Source: JBDHWG01 sp046328525 (lineage in GTDB: Bacteria; Chloroflexota; Anaerolineae; Epilineales; JAHCIE01). Taken from it: DNA of 64,000 bases. The notes beneath the pieces were generated by a model, which was not told where the DNA came from, searched no databases, and saw only the letters and a list, made by a program, of their open reading frames with translations. Each line of letters opens with the position of its first letter. Within the stretch, counting starts at the first letter, position 1. The position numbers and the translations under genes were made by a program. Of the stretch, positions 28,190 to 37,166 are shown piece by piece. The stretch lies in the NCBI GenBank assembly GCA_046328525.1, contig JAXLWK010000012.1, forward strand, positions 1-64,000, read 5' to 3'.

Positions 28190-29218
28190 ATGTCTCTACG
28201 GGTGAAGTTAAGCTCCCTGGCGATTGTCCTTATCTTACTCACATTTGCAGTCCCGCTGGCCCTGGCCGACTCGCCTGGGACGACGACGTCCGCTGACCCG
28301 CAGCCCAACGGCGCCGAGCGGCCGGCTGTCTTCACCCGCTGGGCGCGCGTGGTGCAGCCCTCGTTTGCCTACGACGCGCCGGGTGGCAACCAGGTCGCGG
28401 CGTTGGATGACTGGGACACGTGGCTCAGCATCAAGGCGACAGCCAACGCGGGCGGGCAGACGTGGTATCGCACCTCGCGCGGCACGTGGGTCAACGCCAA
28501 CGATGTCCGCCTGGTCGGCTCGTCCGACTTCGAGGGTGTCCACCTCGACGGCACGGAGCAGGGCGTGCTCGGCTTCGTGACCGATAACAACACTTGGGTG
28601 CTTAACCAGCCCAACAGTAACGCTAAGGTGTTGGGGACGCTGAGCCGCTACACGCCGGTCGGCGTTGTCGGGGTTGACAACGGCTGGCTGCGCATCTCCG
28701 ACGGCCAGTGGGTCAGCCCGAAGCTCGTCCGCATCATCAAGCCCATGCAGCCGCCGGCCGGTGTCGCGCCGGACGACAAGTGGATTGACGTCAACCTGAC
28801 GCAGCAGACGCTCACCGCGTATGAGGGCGACCGGCCGGTCTTTGCGACGCTGATCTCGTCGGGCAAGGGTCTCTTCCCCACGAAGCAGGGCCTGTACCCG
28901 ATCTACGAGAAGCACATCAGCCACACGATGGCGAGCAGCAGCGCCATGTACGACCCGTCGAAGCCGAAGGGCGAGAACAACGACCCCTACAGCCTCGACG
29001 AAGTGCCGTGGAGCATGTACTTCACCGAGCGCTACGCCCTGCACGGCGCGTATTGGCACGACATGTTCGGGGCCGTCCGGAGTCACGGCTGCGTGAACCT
29101 GACGCCCTCGGACGCGAAGTGGCTGTTCACCTGGGCGGGGCCGGTTGTCCCGGCGGGCGCGAACACCGTCTACTCGTCGGCCTCGAACCCGGGTACGTGG
29201 GTGTGGGTACACGAATAG
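28190..29218 (+). CDS. L,D-transpeptidase (YkuD domain), secreted
   Basis: 342 residues from the ATG at 28190, with GGAGGTGG five bases upstream. The signal peptide is VKLSSLAIVLILLTFAVPLALA. Two SH3-like segments follow (about residues 45-190), then the YkuD catalytic domain: WIDVNLTQQTLTAYEGDRPV and the active-site motif HGAYWHDMF ... SHGCVNL with nucleophile C301. It would make 3-3 peptidoglycan cross-links or attach proteins to the wall, which implies a peptidoglycan-containing envelope. A bidirectional terminator follows. Confidence 0.92.
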   Translation: MSLRVKLSSLAIVLILLTFAVPLALADSPGTTTSADPQPNGAERPAVFTRWARVVQPSFAYDAPGGNQVAALDDWDTWLSIKATANAGGQTWYRTSRGTWVNANDVRLVGSSDFEGVHLDGTEQGVLGFVTDNNTWVLNQPNSNAKVLGTLSRYTPVGVVGVDNGWLRISDGQWVSPKLVRIIKPMQPPAGVAPDDKWIDVNLTQQTLTAYEGDRPVFATLISSGKGLFPTKQGLYPIYEKHISHTMASSSAMYDPSKPKGENNDPYSLDEVPWSMYFTERYALHGAYWHDMFGAVRSHGCVNLTPSDAKWLFTWAGPVVPAGANTVYSSASNPGTWVWVHE

Positions 29219-29329
29219 CGGTGTGGCCCACATAAGGTGCGCGTTGCGTAGTCACGACTTTAGTCGTTGTGCGACCTGAGAAACGACTGGTGAACCGTTA
29301 CTCATTGTTGCCGCATGCTGCTAGCGTCG

Positions 29330-29358
29330 GTAGGGGCAGGTTTCAAACCTGCCCCTAC
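29330..29358. repeat. Dispersed palindrome, family B (copy 2)
   Basis: GTAGGGGCAGGTTT and AAACCTGCCCCTAC flank a single central C. It is an extended form of the copy at 14500-14524. Confidence 0.6.
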
Positions 29359-29390
29359 TCCGCCCCGCGTCAGAGGCGCTGCGGAGCCAT

Positions 29391-29427
29391 AGCGAAGGGG
29401 CCGACTGATGAGGTCGGCCCTTTCGCT
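29391..29427. terminator. Bidirectional terminator between L,D-transpeptidase and Rad50-like genes
   Basis: AGCGAAGGGGCCGAC (29391-29405) pairs with GTCGGCCCTTTCGCT (29413-29427), nearly perfect over 15 bp with a 7-base loop. It lies between convergent genes. Confidence 0.7.
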
Positions 29428-29440
29428 ATTCTATGACACG

Positions 29441-32404
29441 TTATGCAAGCGTAGCGCCGACTTCAGTCGGCTCTGGCAGGTTGTGCTCGACCACGCGCCC
29501 GCCTTCCATGCGGATGCGGTAGTTGAACGCGGACTCGTCTACGCGGACGTGGCTGACCAGGAAAATCTGGTCGAACGCCTGGCCGATCTCGCCGTTGGTC
29601 AGCAGCGACAGCAGGGCCTCGGCGCGCTCGTCGTCGAACGCGCCCAGCGGCTCGTCGAGGAAGATGAACGACGGGGCCGCGCCGCGCTCCTCCGGCAGCG
29701 TGGCGAGGGCGAAGCTCAACCGCAGGGCCAGCGAGACCTGGTCACGGCAGCCGCCGCTGAACACATCCTTGGGGCGGAAGCCGCCGTTGTCGCCGACGCG
29801 CTCGTCCAGGACCTCGATTTTGAAGTCCGGCGAGAGCTGCACAATCTCGTAGCGCCCGCCGGTGAGCTGCGGCAAGATGCGGCCCATGTAGGCGACGGTC
29901 GCCGGTAGGACTTTCTCCTTGATGCGCGTGTGCGCCCGCTCGACGATGCTCCGTCCCCGCTCGCGCACGGCGATCTCATGGCGCATGCTGTCTAGCTCAG
30001 CCTCACACTCATCGAGATCCAGCGCCTCTTCCCCTAGCCGCAGCTTGCGGTCCAACTCAGCCTTGCGATTCTCGAGTGCGCCGAGGGCGCGTAAGGCCTC
30101 GCGCTGCGCCCCCGCCAGCGTCGCCGCGTCCAGCCGGTGCTCGGCCAGGCGCGCGTGGGCCTCGCGCACCGTCTCCATGTCGGCGTCGGGCAGCACGTCG
30201 TCGAGGCGGGCGCGCCGGAGCCGCTGCTGCGCGGAGGCGGTCCTGTCCGCGACGCGCTGGCGGGCCTGGCGGCGCGTTTCCTCCACTTTCCCGATCTCAC
30301 CGGCGACCTGGGTGCGCCCCTGGGCGACGGCCGCGCCGCCTAGCTCGCGATATCGCGCTACCATCGCCTGACGGTGTGGTTCCAGGGTTGCGCTGGAGAG
30401 GCTCTCGGACCAGGGCGGGAGCGCGGCATCCGCCGCCGTCGCCGCCGCGTAGATAGCCGCCGTCTCCGTCTCAAGCTCCGCGAGGAGACGGCTGTTGCGC
30501 GTGTGCCGCTCCGCCAGGTCCTTCAGCATCGCGGCGTCGCGCTGTCGGCTCGCGACAGTGACCCTGGCGGCTGAAAGGGCGTCGGCCAACCCCTCGCGCG
30601 TCAGGCCCCGCGCGGCCATCGGCGCGAGGGTGGTGAGCAGCCAGCGCTCGCGCATGGCGGCGGCGCGGGTGGCGTACTGGCGGGCGCGCTCGGCCTCGGC
30701 CAGTAGCCGGTCCACGTCCTGCCCCTGGGCGTCTGCCGCCAGGCTGCGGATGCGTCGCGCGACCGCGTCGCGCTCGCCGTTCAGCCGGCTCAGGCTATCG
30801 CGGGCGGCATTCGCCGCCGCTTCCAGGTCCGACTGCGGGCGGCCGGCGACGAGCGCCTCTAGCACGGCCAGCCGCGCGTCGGCGGCCCCCTCGTCGGCGG
30901 GAACGGCCAGACCCATCTCGCGCAGCCGTTTCTCGGCGGCGTTCTGGCGCTTCTGCTCGCCCGCCGCCTGCTGCCGCAGGGTGTCCTGCTCGCCTTCGAG
31001 CCGGCCCACGCGATAGGCGACGTCGTTGAGGCGCAGGAACATGGCTTCCAGGCGCGCCAGCAGCCCATTCGCGGCGTCCAGGGCGGCCGACAGCGACTTT
31101 GGCGGGGACTCGCGGAATTCGCCGATAGCCGCCGTGAAGTCGGTCAGCAGGGTCGAGCGAGCGGCCCGCGCGTCCGTTAGCTCGGCCGCCGCCCGCTGCG
31201 ACGCCGTCGCGCCGCGGTACGCCTCCCGCCACCGCGCCAGCTCGTCCATCTCTTGCCGCCCGCGGCGGGCCGCCTCCGCCCCGCCTAACGCCGTGTCCGC
31301 CCGTCGGCTGTCGGCGTCCAGGACGGCGCTTCGCGCCCGCTCGGCGTCCAGCTCGGCCTGGCGCTCCTGGGCTTCCTGCGCCCGACGGGCCATCTCCTGC
31401 GCCTGGGCCTGGCTGCGCTCGCCGGCCAGGGCGATACGGTCCAAGCGGGCCAGGCGGTTCGAGATGTGGCTGAGCGCTGCCATCTCGGCCAGGGTTTCGG
31501 GCAGCGCATCTGCTGCGTCCCGCGCCGCCCCCATGCGCTCGGCGTCGTCGGCCAGGTCCTGGCGCTGGCGGCTCAACCGCGTCAGGCGATCCTGGACATC
31601 CTTGAGCCGCTTGCCCGCCTCGGTCACCGCTTCGACCTCAGCCTGCTGCGCGTCCAGCTCGGCCGCTCGCGCCTGGAGCGAAACCAACTCGGCGTCCAGG
31701 CAGCGCATGTCGTCGTCGGCGCGCAGGGCCTCGGCCAGGTCGGCCGTCGCCTGGGCCAGCTCTAGCCGCGTCTCGATCTCGCGCAGCTCGGCCTGCCGCA
31801 CGGGGAGATCCGTCTGCACAGCGGCGAGGTCGCGGCGCTGCTCGTGCCACGTCAGCTTCTCGCGCTCCTCGCCCTTGATCTTGAGGCTCTCGGCCAGCTC
31901 TTGCAGCTTGTCGGTGTTCAGCAGCCGCGACAGCGCCTTCTCGCGCTCGTTCTTCGCCAGGCCCTCGAGCTTGTCGAGGCGCTTTTGTTCGACGAAGCAC
32001 GTGTTGAGCAGCGACTCGGCGTCGAGGCGCAGCTCGCCGACGATGCGGTTGGTGACTGCGCCCGCCCCGCGTATCTCGTCGCGCCGTCCGTCGGGCAGGT
32101 CAATGCTCAGCGTCGCCGTGTTGCCGCGTCCCGTGCGCGACACGGCGCGTGTGACCTTGAGCATGCAGTCGCGGGCTTCGAGCCAGACCTCGACGTAGAG
32201 CTTCTCCTGGCCGTAGCCAATCAGGTCTTCCTGCTTCCCGATAAGGCCCTTGCCGAAGAGGCCGAAGTAGAGGGCTTCGAAGAGCGAGGACTTGCCCGCC
32301 TCGTTGCGTCCCTGGACGAGGAAGCGGCCGCTGGGCGGCAGTGTCAGGTCTACGTTGTCGAGCTGCTTGAAGTTGTTAGCGACGATACGCCGAATCCGAA
32401 TCAT
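29441..32404 (-). CDS. Rad50/SbcC-like SMC-type ATPase without a zinc hook
   Basis: 987 residues. The N-terminal ATPase half has Walker A GRNEAGKSS (about 32-40) and a Q-loop region (LIGKQEDLIGYG). A long Ala/Arg/Glu-rich coiled coil spans about 170-860. The C-terminal half has the ABC signature FSGGCRDQVSLALRLSF, Walker B FIFLDEPLGAFDDER and an H-loop (FLVSHVR). This layout is that of Rad50/SbcC, RecN-like or SMC-like chromosome ATPases. No CxxC hook motif is visible at the coil apex and no SbcD/Mre11 nuclease gene is adjacent, so it may act alone or with an unlinked partner. Confidence 0.85.
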   Translation of the reverse strand: MIRIRRIVANNFKQLDNVDLTLPPSGRFLVQGRNEAGKSSLFEALYFGLFGKGLIGKQEDLIGYGQEKLYVEVWLEARDCMLKVTRAVSRTGRGNTATLSIDLPDGRRDEIRGAGAVTNRIVGELRLDAESLLNTCFVEQKRLDKLEGLAKNEREKALSRLLNTDKLQELAESLKIKGEEREKLTWHEQRRDLAAVQTDLPVRQAELREIETRLELAQATADLAEALRADDDMRCLDAELVSLQARAAELDAQQAEVEAVTEAGKRLKDVQDRLTRLSRQRQDLADDAERMGAARDAADALPETLAEMAALSHISNRLARLDRIALAGERSQAQAQEMARRAQEAQERQAELDAERARSAVLDADSRRADTALGGAEAARRGRQEMDELARWREAYRGATASQRAAAELTDARAARSTLLTDFTAAIGEFRESPPKSLSAALDAANGLLARLEAMFLRLNDVAYRVGRLEGEQDTLRQQAAGEQKRQNAAEKRLREMGLAVPADEGAADARLAVLEALVAGRPQSDLEAAANAARDSLSRLNGERDAVARRIRSLAADAQGQDVDRLLAEAERARQYATRAAAMRERWLLTTLAPMAARGLTREGLADALSAARVTVASRQRDAAMLKDLAERHTRNSRLLAELETETAAIYAAATAADAALPPWSESLSSATLEPHRQAMVARYRELGGAAVAQGRTQVAGEIGKVEETRRQARQRVADRTASAQQRLRRARLDDVLPDADMETVREAHARLAEHRLDAATLAGAQREALRALGALENRKAELDRKLRLGEEALDLDECEAELDSMRHEIAVRERGRSIVERAHTRIKEKVLPATVAYMGRILPQLTGGRYEIVQLSPDFKIEVLDERVGDNGGFRPKDVFSGGCRDQVSLALRLSFALATLPEERGAAPSFIFLDEPLGAFDDERAEALLSLLTNGEIGQAFDQIFLVSHVRVDESAFNYRIRMEGGRVVEHNLPEPTEVGATLA

Positions 32405-32564
32405 AGCGCCTCAAATAAGCGAGTTCTTGCGAATGTCCGCGAAACGAACCTCCTAAGCATAGCATAAGGGGGCCATTTCGGCAAGGCGCGGGCGAACATT
32501 TGACCTAATGCCGGGGGCTTGCCCGCCGTCCCCAAGTGTGTTAATCTTTCCAAAAGGAGTTTCA

Positions 32565-33380
32565 ATGAGCGATTATCTTCAGTTTGCGCGCGATCTGGCC
32601 CTGGCCGGCGGCGAGGTCCTGCGCCGCCACTACGAGGGCGATTTCGAAGTGTCGTCCAAGAGCAGCGCGGTGGACCTGGTGACGGAGGTGGACCACGAGT
32701 GCGAGGCGCTGCTGCTGGGGCGCATCCGCGAGCGCTACCCCGACCACAATATCTACGCCGAAGAGACGGCGCGCGATGCCCGCGTCCTGCGCGACACCAC
32801 CCCGGTCTGGCTGGTGGACCCGCTCGACGGCACGGTCAACTACGCCCATGGTGTGCCGGTGTTCAGCGTGTCCGTTGCCCTGGTAGTGGCGGGGCGGCCG
32901 GTCGTCGGCGCCGTGATGGACCCGATGCGCAACGAGTTGTTCTGGGGGGAGCGCGGCGCGGGGGCGTGGGCGAACGAGCGGCGGCTGCGCGTGTCCGGCG
33001 CGTCCTCCCTCGCCCGCTCCCTGCTGGCGACGGGTTTTCCCTACAGCCGCGCCACCGAGCGCGACAATAACCTGACCGAGTTCAACGCCCTGGTCACACG
33101 CACCCAGGGCGTTCGCCGCGCCGGATCGGCGGCGCTGGACCTGTCGTGGACGGCGGCCGGGCGCTTCGACGGCTATTGGGAGATGTACCTGAACCCCTAC
33201 GATTGGGCCGCGGGGTGGCTGTTCGTGGAGGAAGCCGGCGGGCGCGTGACGAATGTCGCCGGCGAGGAGTGGAGCATTGACCAATCGCCGTCGCGCGTCG
33301 TCGCCAGCAACGGCCTCATTCACGGTGAGCTGCTGGCCGCGCTGGGGGCGGCGCGGCGCGAGCTAGAGCAGGCGAAGTAG
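32565..33380 (+). CDS. Inositol monophosphatase family protein
   Basis: 271 residues from the ATG at 32565, with AAAGGAG six bases upstream. The metal-binding motifs are complete: E in IYAEET, DPLDGTVNYAHG, and the C-terminal YDWAAGWLFVEEAGG. The family includes IMPases, CysQ (3'-phosphoadenosine phosphatase), histidinol phosphatase and archaeal fructose-1,6-bisphosphatases; the exact substrate is not set by these motifs. The methyltransferase gene starts two bases after its stop, indicating an operon. Confidence 0.9.
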   Translation: MSDYLQFARDLALAGGEVLRRHYEGDFEVSSKSSAVDLVTEVDHECEALLLGRIRERYPDHNIYAEETARDARVLRDTTPVWLVDPLDGTVNYAHGVPVFSVSVALVVAGRPVVGAVMDPMRNELFWGERGAGAWANERRLRVSGASSLARSLLATGFPYSRATERDNNLTEFNALVTRTQGVRRAGSAALDLSWTAAGRFDGYWEMYLNPYDWAAGWLFVEEAGGRVTNVAGEEWSIDQSPSRVVASNGLIHGELLAALGAARRELEQAK

Positions 33381-33381
33381 C

Positions 33382-34542
33382 ATGCGCAAGGACATCGTCG
33401 CGCTGATGCGCGAGCTGGAGCGGCGGGACCGCGAGGAGCGCGCCGAGGGGATGCCGCGCGAGTTGCGCGCCCGCAACTTGAAACCCGACACCGGCCGCTT
33501 GCTCAATCTCCTGATTCGCGCGGCGCGCTCGCGGCGCATTGTCGAAGTCGGCACGTCCAACGGCTACTCGACGCTGTGGCTGGCGGAGGCGGCGGGGGCG
33601 GTCAAGGGCCACGTGACGACGATCGAGCTGCGTCCGGCGCGCCACGCCGAGGCGCTGGACAATTTCGCCCGCGTCGGCCTGGCCGAGGTAGTGGATGCGC
33701 GCCTGGGCAATGCCCACGCCATCCTCCCGACGCTGCCGAGCGGCTTCGACATGGCGTTCATTGATGCTGAGAAATACGACTACGCGCCGCTGGCGGAGGG
33801 GCTGCTCTCGAAAGTCGCGCCGGGCGGCCTGCTCGTCGCCGACAACATCACGTCCCACGCCGAGACGGCGGCCTACGTCGAGTTCATGAACGCGCAGCCG
33901 ACGTGGGTCACGTCTATCATCCCTATCGGCGAAGGCATCGCCGTCAGCGTCAAGCTGGCGAAGCCGCCGAGTGACGCCTTCCGCCGCGCCGTCGCCGATC
34001 AGGAGGAGCGGGCGCGCGTCCAGAAGGCGGGCGAGAGCGTGACGCGCGACACGGGGGCGCTGCTGTTCATCCTGGTGTCTGCCATGCGGGCCAGGCGCGT
34101 CCTGGAGGTCGGCGGCGGCGCAGGGTACGCGACGCTGTGGCTCGGCGAGGCGGCGCGGCTGGGGAAGGCCCAGGTGGTGAGCATCGAGCGCGACACGGCC
34201 CAGGTCAACATCGCGCGGCGCAACCTCAACGCGGCGAGTCTCGTATCATGCGTAGATGTGCGTATCGGCGATGCGGCACGACTCTTGCCTCGTGTGGAGG
34301 AGACGTATGATCTTGTGCTGTTCGACGACGACCGCGAGCATCGGCTCGACTTCTTGAAAGGGCTGCTGCCACGAATTCGCATCGGCGGGCTGGCGCTGTC
34401 CCACGCCGGGTTGAGCTATCCCGCCGAGTTGAGCACGTACACAGCGTTCGTCCGCTCGGCGCCGGGGCTGGACAGTGTGCTGGCGCCTGTGGGGAGTGGC
34501 CTGGAGATGACGCTGAAAGAGGCCGAGGTTGCGATATTTTAG
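33382..34542 (+). CDS. Tandem-duplicated O-methyltransferase (two SAM domains)
   Basis: 386 residues made of two homologous class I SAM-dependent O-methyltransferase domains. Domain 1 (about 1-195) has IVEVGTSNGYSTLWLAEA and the COMT-type metal motif AFIDAEKYDYAPL, followed by DNITSH. Domain 2 (about 200-386) has VLEVGGGAGYATLWLGEAA and a changed metal region LVLFDDDREHRLDFL. Domain 1 looks catalytically complete and domain 2 more diverged, so it may be regulatory or bind substrate. It starts immediately after the IMPase stop and probably shares its transcript. Confidence 0.82.
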   Translation: MRKDIVALMRELERRDREERAEGMPRELRARNLKPDTGRLLNLLIRAARSRRIVEVGTSNGYSTLWLAEAAGAVKGHVTTIELRPARHAEALDNFARVGLAEVVDARLGNAHAILPTLPSGFDMAFIDAEKYDYAPLAEGLLSKVAPGGLLVADNITSHAETAAYVEFMNAQPTWVTSIIPIGEGIAVSVKLAKPPSDAFRRAVADQEERARVQKAGESVTRDTGALLFILVSAMRARRVLEVGGGAGYATLWLGEAARLGKAQVVSIERDTAQVNIARRNLNAASLVSCVDVRIGDAARLLPRVEETYDLVLFDDDREHRLDFLKGLLPRIRIGGLALSHAGLSYPAELSTYTAFVRSAPGLDSVLAPVGSGLEMTLKEAEVAIF

Positions 34543-34571
34543 GGGTCTATTGCGAGTGGAGGAAGATAGCC

Positions 34572-35645
34572 ATGGCCGATAACACCACGAATGAAATCTC
34601 GCCCGAGGCCACGCCGCCGTCGGCTGAGGTTTCCGCGAACGGCGCGGCGGACGCGCGCAAGCCAGACCCGTTCGGGAAGGCGGCGCAGGTCGTCTCAGGG
34701 GTGAACGCCTCGCTCGACAAGGTCGAGGAGTCGCTGCCGCTCGACAAGATACAGAGCGCCGGCGAGCAGATGCCCGGTGTGATGGGCATGATCTTCAAAG
34801 TGGTGGACTCGGTGAACTCGGAAGAGGCCGCTCAGAAGGTCGCCCAGGTTCAGGCCGCCAACCCGACCTTGAACAAGAAGCAGCTGGCCGACATCCTGAT
34901 CCGCGACAAGGCGAGGAAGACCGCCGTGGTCGGCGCCGGGACCGCGGCGACGGCGGTTGTGCCCGGCGTCGGCTCGATCACCGCGCTGACGCTCGGCATG
35001 GGCCTCGACATCGTGCTGACGTTCCGCTACCAGGCCGAGCTGATCCACGAGATTGCCCTGCTGTTTGGCCGCGACCTGACGCGCACCGAGCGCCGCAACG
35101 CCGTCGTCGCCATCATGGGCATCGGCGTGGGCCTGGACATGGCGGTGGAGGCGATGACCGCGCGCCTGGCGACACGCGTCGGGCGCGAGATGACGGAGCG
35201 GGCGATTCTCAAGGTTATTCCGGTCGCGGGCCTGGTGCTCGGGGCGGGGCTGGACGTGGTCTCGACCTACATCATCGGCAAGCGCGCCATGACGTACTTT
35301 GGCGGCGAAGAGCTGAAGAGCATCGAGGCCGAGATGCGCTCGCTGAACCCCGACGATATCAGCGCCATCGAGCGGCTGCGCGCCCAGGCCGAGACTGTCG
35401 GGGCGGTGATGGCCCCGAAGCTCGATGCGGCGCGGGTCTGGACTACCGAGCGCGCCGCCGATTGGGGGCCGAAAGTAGGCGCGGCGGCAGTGACGGCGGG
35501 GCAGAAGGTCGGCCCGGCGGCGGCCGGGGCCGCGAAGAGCGCCGCGCCGGTGGTGGGCGCGGCCGCGGCCGGCGCGGCCAGGGGCGTGCAGGGGGCGTTC
35601 AGCCGCATTCGGCCAAAGAAACAGGAAGACGACACGCCTGCGTAG
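34572..35645 (+). CDS. EcsC-like membrane-associated protein
   Basis: 357 residues. The middle region (about 110-260) has glycine-rich amphipathic or hydrophobic helices: VVGAGTAATAVVPGVGSI, MGLDIVLTFRYQAELIHEIA, LLFGRDLTRTERRNAVVAIM, and KVIPVAGLVLGAGLDVVSTYIIGKRAMTYF. This pattern resembles the EcsC family. The N-terminus is acidic and disordered; the C-terminus is Ala/Gly-rich, ending in RIRPKKQEDDTPA. It is probably membrane-associated. The function is unknown; the family call is by pattern only. Confidence 0.6.
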   Translation: MADNTTNEISPEATPPSAEVSANGAADARKPDPFGKAAQVVSGVNASLDKVEESLPLDKIQSAGEQMPGVMGMIFKVVDSVNSEEAAQKVAQVQAANPTLNKKQLADILIRDKARKTAVVGAGTAATAVVPGVGSITALTLGMGLDIVLTFRYQAELIHEIALLFGRDLTRTERRNAVVAIMGIGVGLDMAVEAMTARLATRVGREMTERAILKVIPVAGLVLGAGLDVVSTYIIGKRAMTYFGGEELKSIEAEMRSLNPDDISAIERLRAQAETVGAVMAPKLDAARVWTTERAADWGPKVGAAAVTAGQKVGPAAAGAAKSAAPVVGAAAAGAARGVQGAFSRIRPKKQEDDTPA

Positions 35646-35657
35646 ACCCTTCGCGTC

Positions 35658-36200
35658 ATGTCCCACGTCGCCATTCGCTCTGCCCGGCCAGATGACGCGC
35701 CCGCTCTCGCCGACCTGGCGGGCCGCGTGTTCACGCGCACGTATGGGTCGGCTGTCCCTGTCCACATTCTCCAACCCTACCTGGCTCGCAGCTTCAACGC
35801 TGAGGCGATGGCCGCGGCCATCGTCGCGCCCGGCGTCACGCACCTGCTGGCGCTCGAAGACGGCGTGCCGATCGGCTTCAGCAAGCTGGAGCCGTCGCCG
35901 CTCCCGCCGTGTGTCGGCGCGTCCCACGCTGTCGAGCTGAGCAAGCTCTACGTGGACACGGCCCACCACAGCCGCGGCGTCGGCGCGAGCCTGCTCCTGC
36001 GCACGGTGACGGAAGCCGGCCGCCAGGGCTGGAACACCCTCTGGCTGTGCGTCTGGGAGCACAACCCACGGGCGGTGGCGTTCTACCACAAGTGGGGTTT
36101 CGAGATCGTCGGGCGCACCCATATCTATGTTGACAGCGTGGTGTTCCACGACTACGTCATGGAACGTCGTCTCACCCCGGAGGCTCACAGTGATCACTGA
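35658..36200 (+). CDS. GNAT family N-acetyltransferase
   Basis: 180 residues. It opens with VAIRSARPDDAPALADLAGRVF. The acetyl-CoA binding loop is in ELSKLYVDTAHHSRGVGASLL (R/Q-x-x-G-x-G/A), and the C-terminal HNPRAVAFYHKWGFEIVGRT is standard for GNATs of the RimI/SpeG-like class. The substrate is not inferable. The next gene, a Rieske oxygenase, starts within its last codons. Confidence 0.87.
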   Translation: MSHVAIRSARPDDAPALADLAGRVFTRTYGSAVPVHILQPYLARSFNAEAMAAAIVAPGVTHLLALEDGVPIGFSKLEPSPLPPCVGASHAVELSKLYVDTAHHSRGVGASLLLRTVTEAGRQGWNTLWLCVWEHNPRAVAFYHKWGFEIVGRTHIYVDSVVFHDYVMERRLTPEAHSDH

Positions 36201-37164
36201 TCCCGTCCTGCTGAACGACTGGCACCCCGTCGCGCGTGTTGACCAGCTCGCCGAGACGCCGCTGCTGGGGGTGCGGCTGCTCGGCGAGGACCTGGTCGTC
36301 TGGCGCGCGGGCGACACCTACCACGCCTGGCAGGACCTGTGCATCCATCGCGGGGCGAAGCTGTCGCTGGGCAAGGTGACGGACGGCTGCCTGGCCTGCC
36401 CATACCACGGCTGGCTGTACGCCGAGGATGGCCAGTGTGTCCACATGCCTGCGCACCCCAACCAGACGCCGCCGGCCAAGGCGCGCGTCAAGCATTACCG
36501 GGCGCAGGAGCGCTACGGGCTGGTGTGGGCGTGCCTGGGCGAGCCGGCCAACGACATCCCGCCGCTGCCCGAGTGGGGCGACGAGCGCTACAGCGTCGCG
36601 GTGTGTGGGCCGTTCCGCCACATTCAGGCCCACGGCCCGCGCCTCATCGAGAACTATCTCGACGCGGCGCACTTCCCGTTCGTGCATGAGGGGATGCTCG
36701 GCGATCCGGCGCATCCGGAAATCGAGGACTTCGACGTGCGCATCACGCCCAACGGTGTCGAGTCCGACCCGGTCTACGTCTACCAGCCGGACCCGTATGG
36801 CGGAGGCGCGGGCAAGGTGAGCTACACCTACTACGCCTTCCGCCCGTTGACGGCTTACTTCGCCAAGCACACCGACGGCGCGACCAACGGCATGCTGCTC
36901 ACGATCACGCCCCACGACGAGCTGGACAGCACGGCGTGGTTCGTCGTGGCGACGACGAAAATACGCGACAGCCAGGCGCTCCAGGCGGAGTATACGCCAC
37001 GCATCACGGAGATTTTCGAGGAGGACCGGGTGATCGTGGAGTCGCAGCGGCCGGAGCTGTTGCCGCTGGATTTGCAGGCCGAGCTACACCTGAAGTCGGA
37101 CCGCGTCGCCATCGCCTACCGCATGTGGCTGCGCCAGCTAGGTCTGAGCTTCGGGACGGGGTGA
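36190..37164 (+). CDS. Rieske 2Fe-2S aromatic-ring/VanA-PaO-type oxygenase
   Basis: 324 residues from the GTG at 36190 (GGAGG six bases upstream), overlapping the GNAT stop by 11 bases. The Rieske centre is CIHRGAKLSLG ... CLACPYHGW (CxH...CxxH). The mononuclear iron site is likely in NYLDAAHFPFVHEG, with a D/E further on. It belongs to the monooxygenase group of vanillate demethylase or pheophorbide-a-oxygenase type, which needs a separate reductase that is not present nearby. The substrate is unknown. Confidence 0.9.
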   Translation: MITDPVLLNDWHPVARVDQLAETPLLGVRLLGEDLVVWRAGDTYHAWQDLCIHRGAKLSLGKVTDGCLACPYHGWLYAEDGQCVHMPAHPNQTPPAKARVKHYRAQERYGLVWACLGEPANDIPPLPEWGDERYSVAVCGPFRHIQAHGPRLIENYLDAAHFPFVHEGMLGDPAHPEIEDFDVRITPNGVESDPVYVYQPDPYGGGAGKVSYTYYAFRPLTAYFAKHTDGATNGMLLTITPHDELDSTAWFVVATTKIRDSQALQAEYTPRITEIFEEDRVIVESQRPELLPLDLQAELHLKSDRVAIAYRMWLRQLGLSFGTG

Positions 37165-37166
37165 CG

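Noticed and set aside
31026..32198. 390-codon Ser/Arg/Ala-rich frame antisense to the Rad50-like gene
   Set aside because: The low-complexity product is what antisense coiled-coil DNA produces at high GC.
34695..36317. 540-codon frame antisense to the EcsC-like and GNAT genes
   Set aside because: No domain, His/Arg-rich composition, and no ribosome site; both plus-strand genes have better support.
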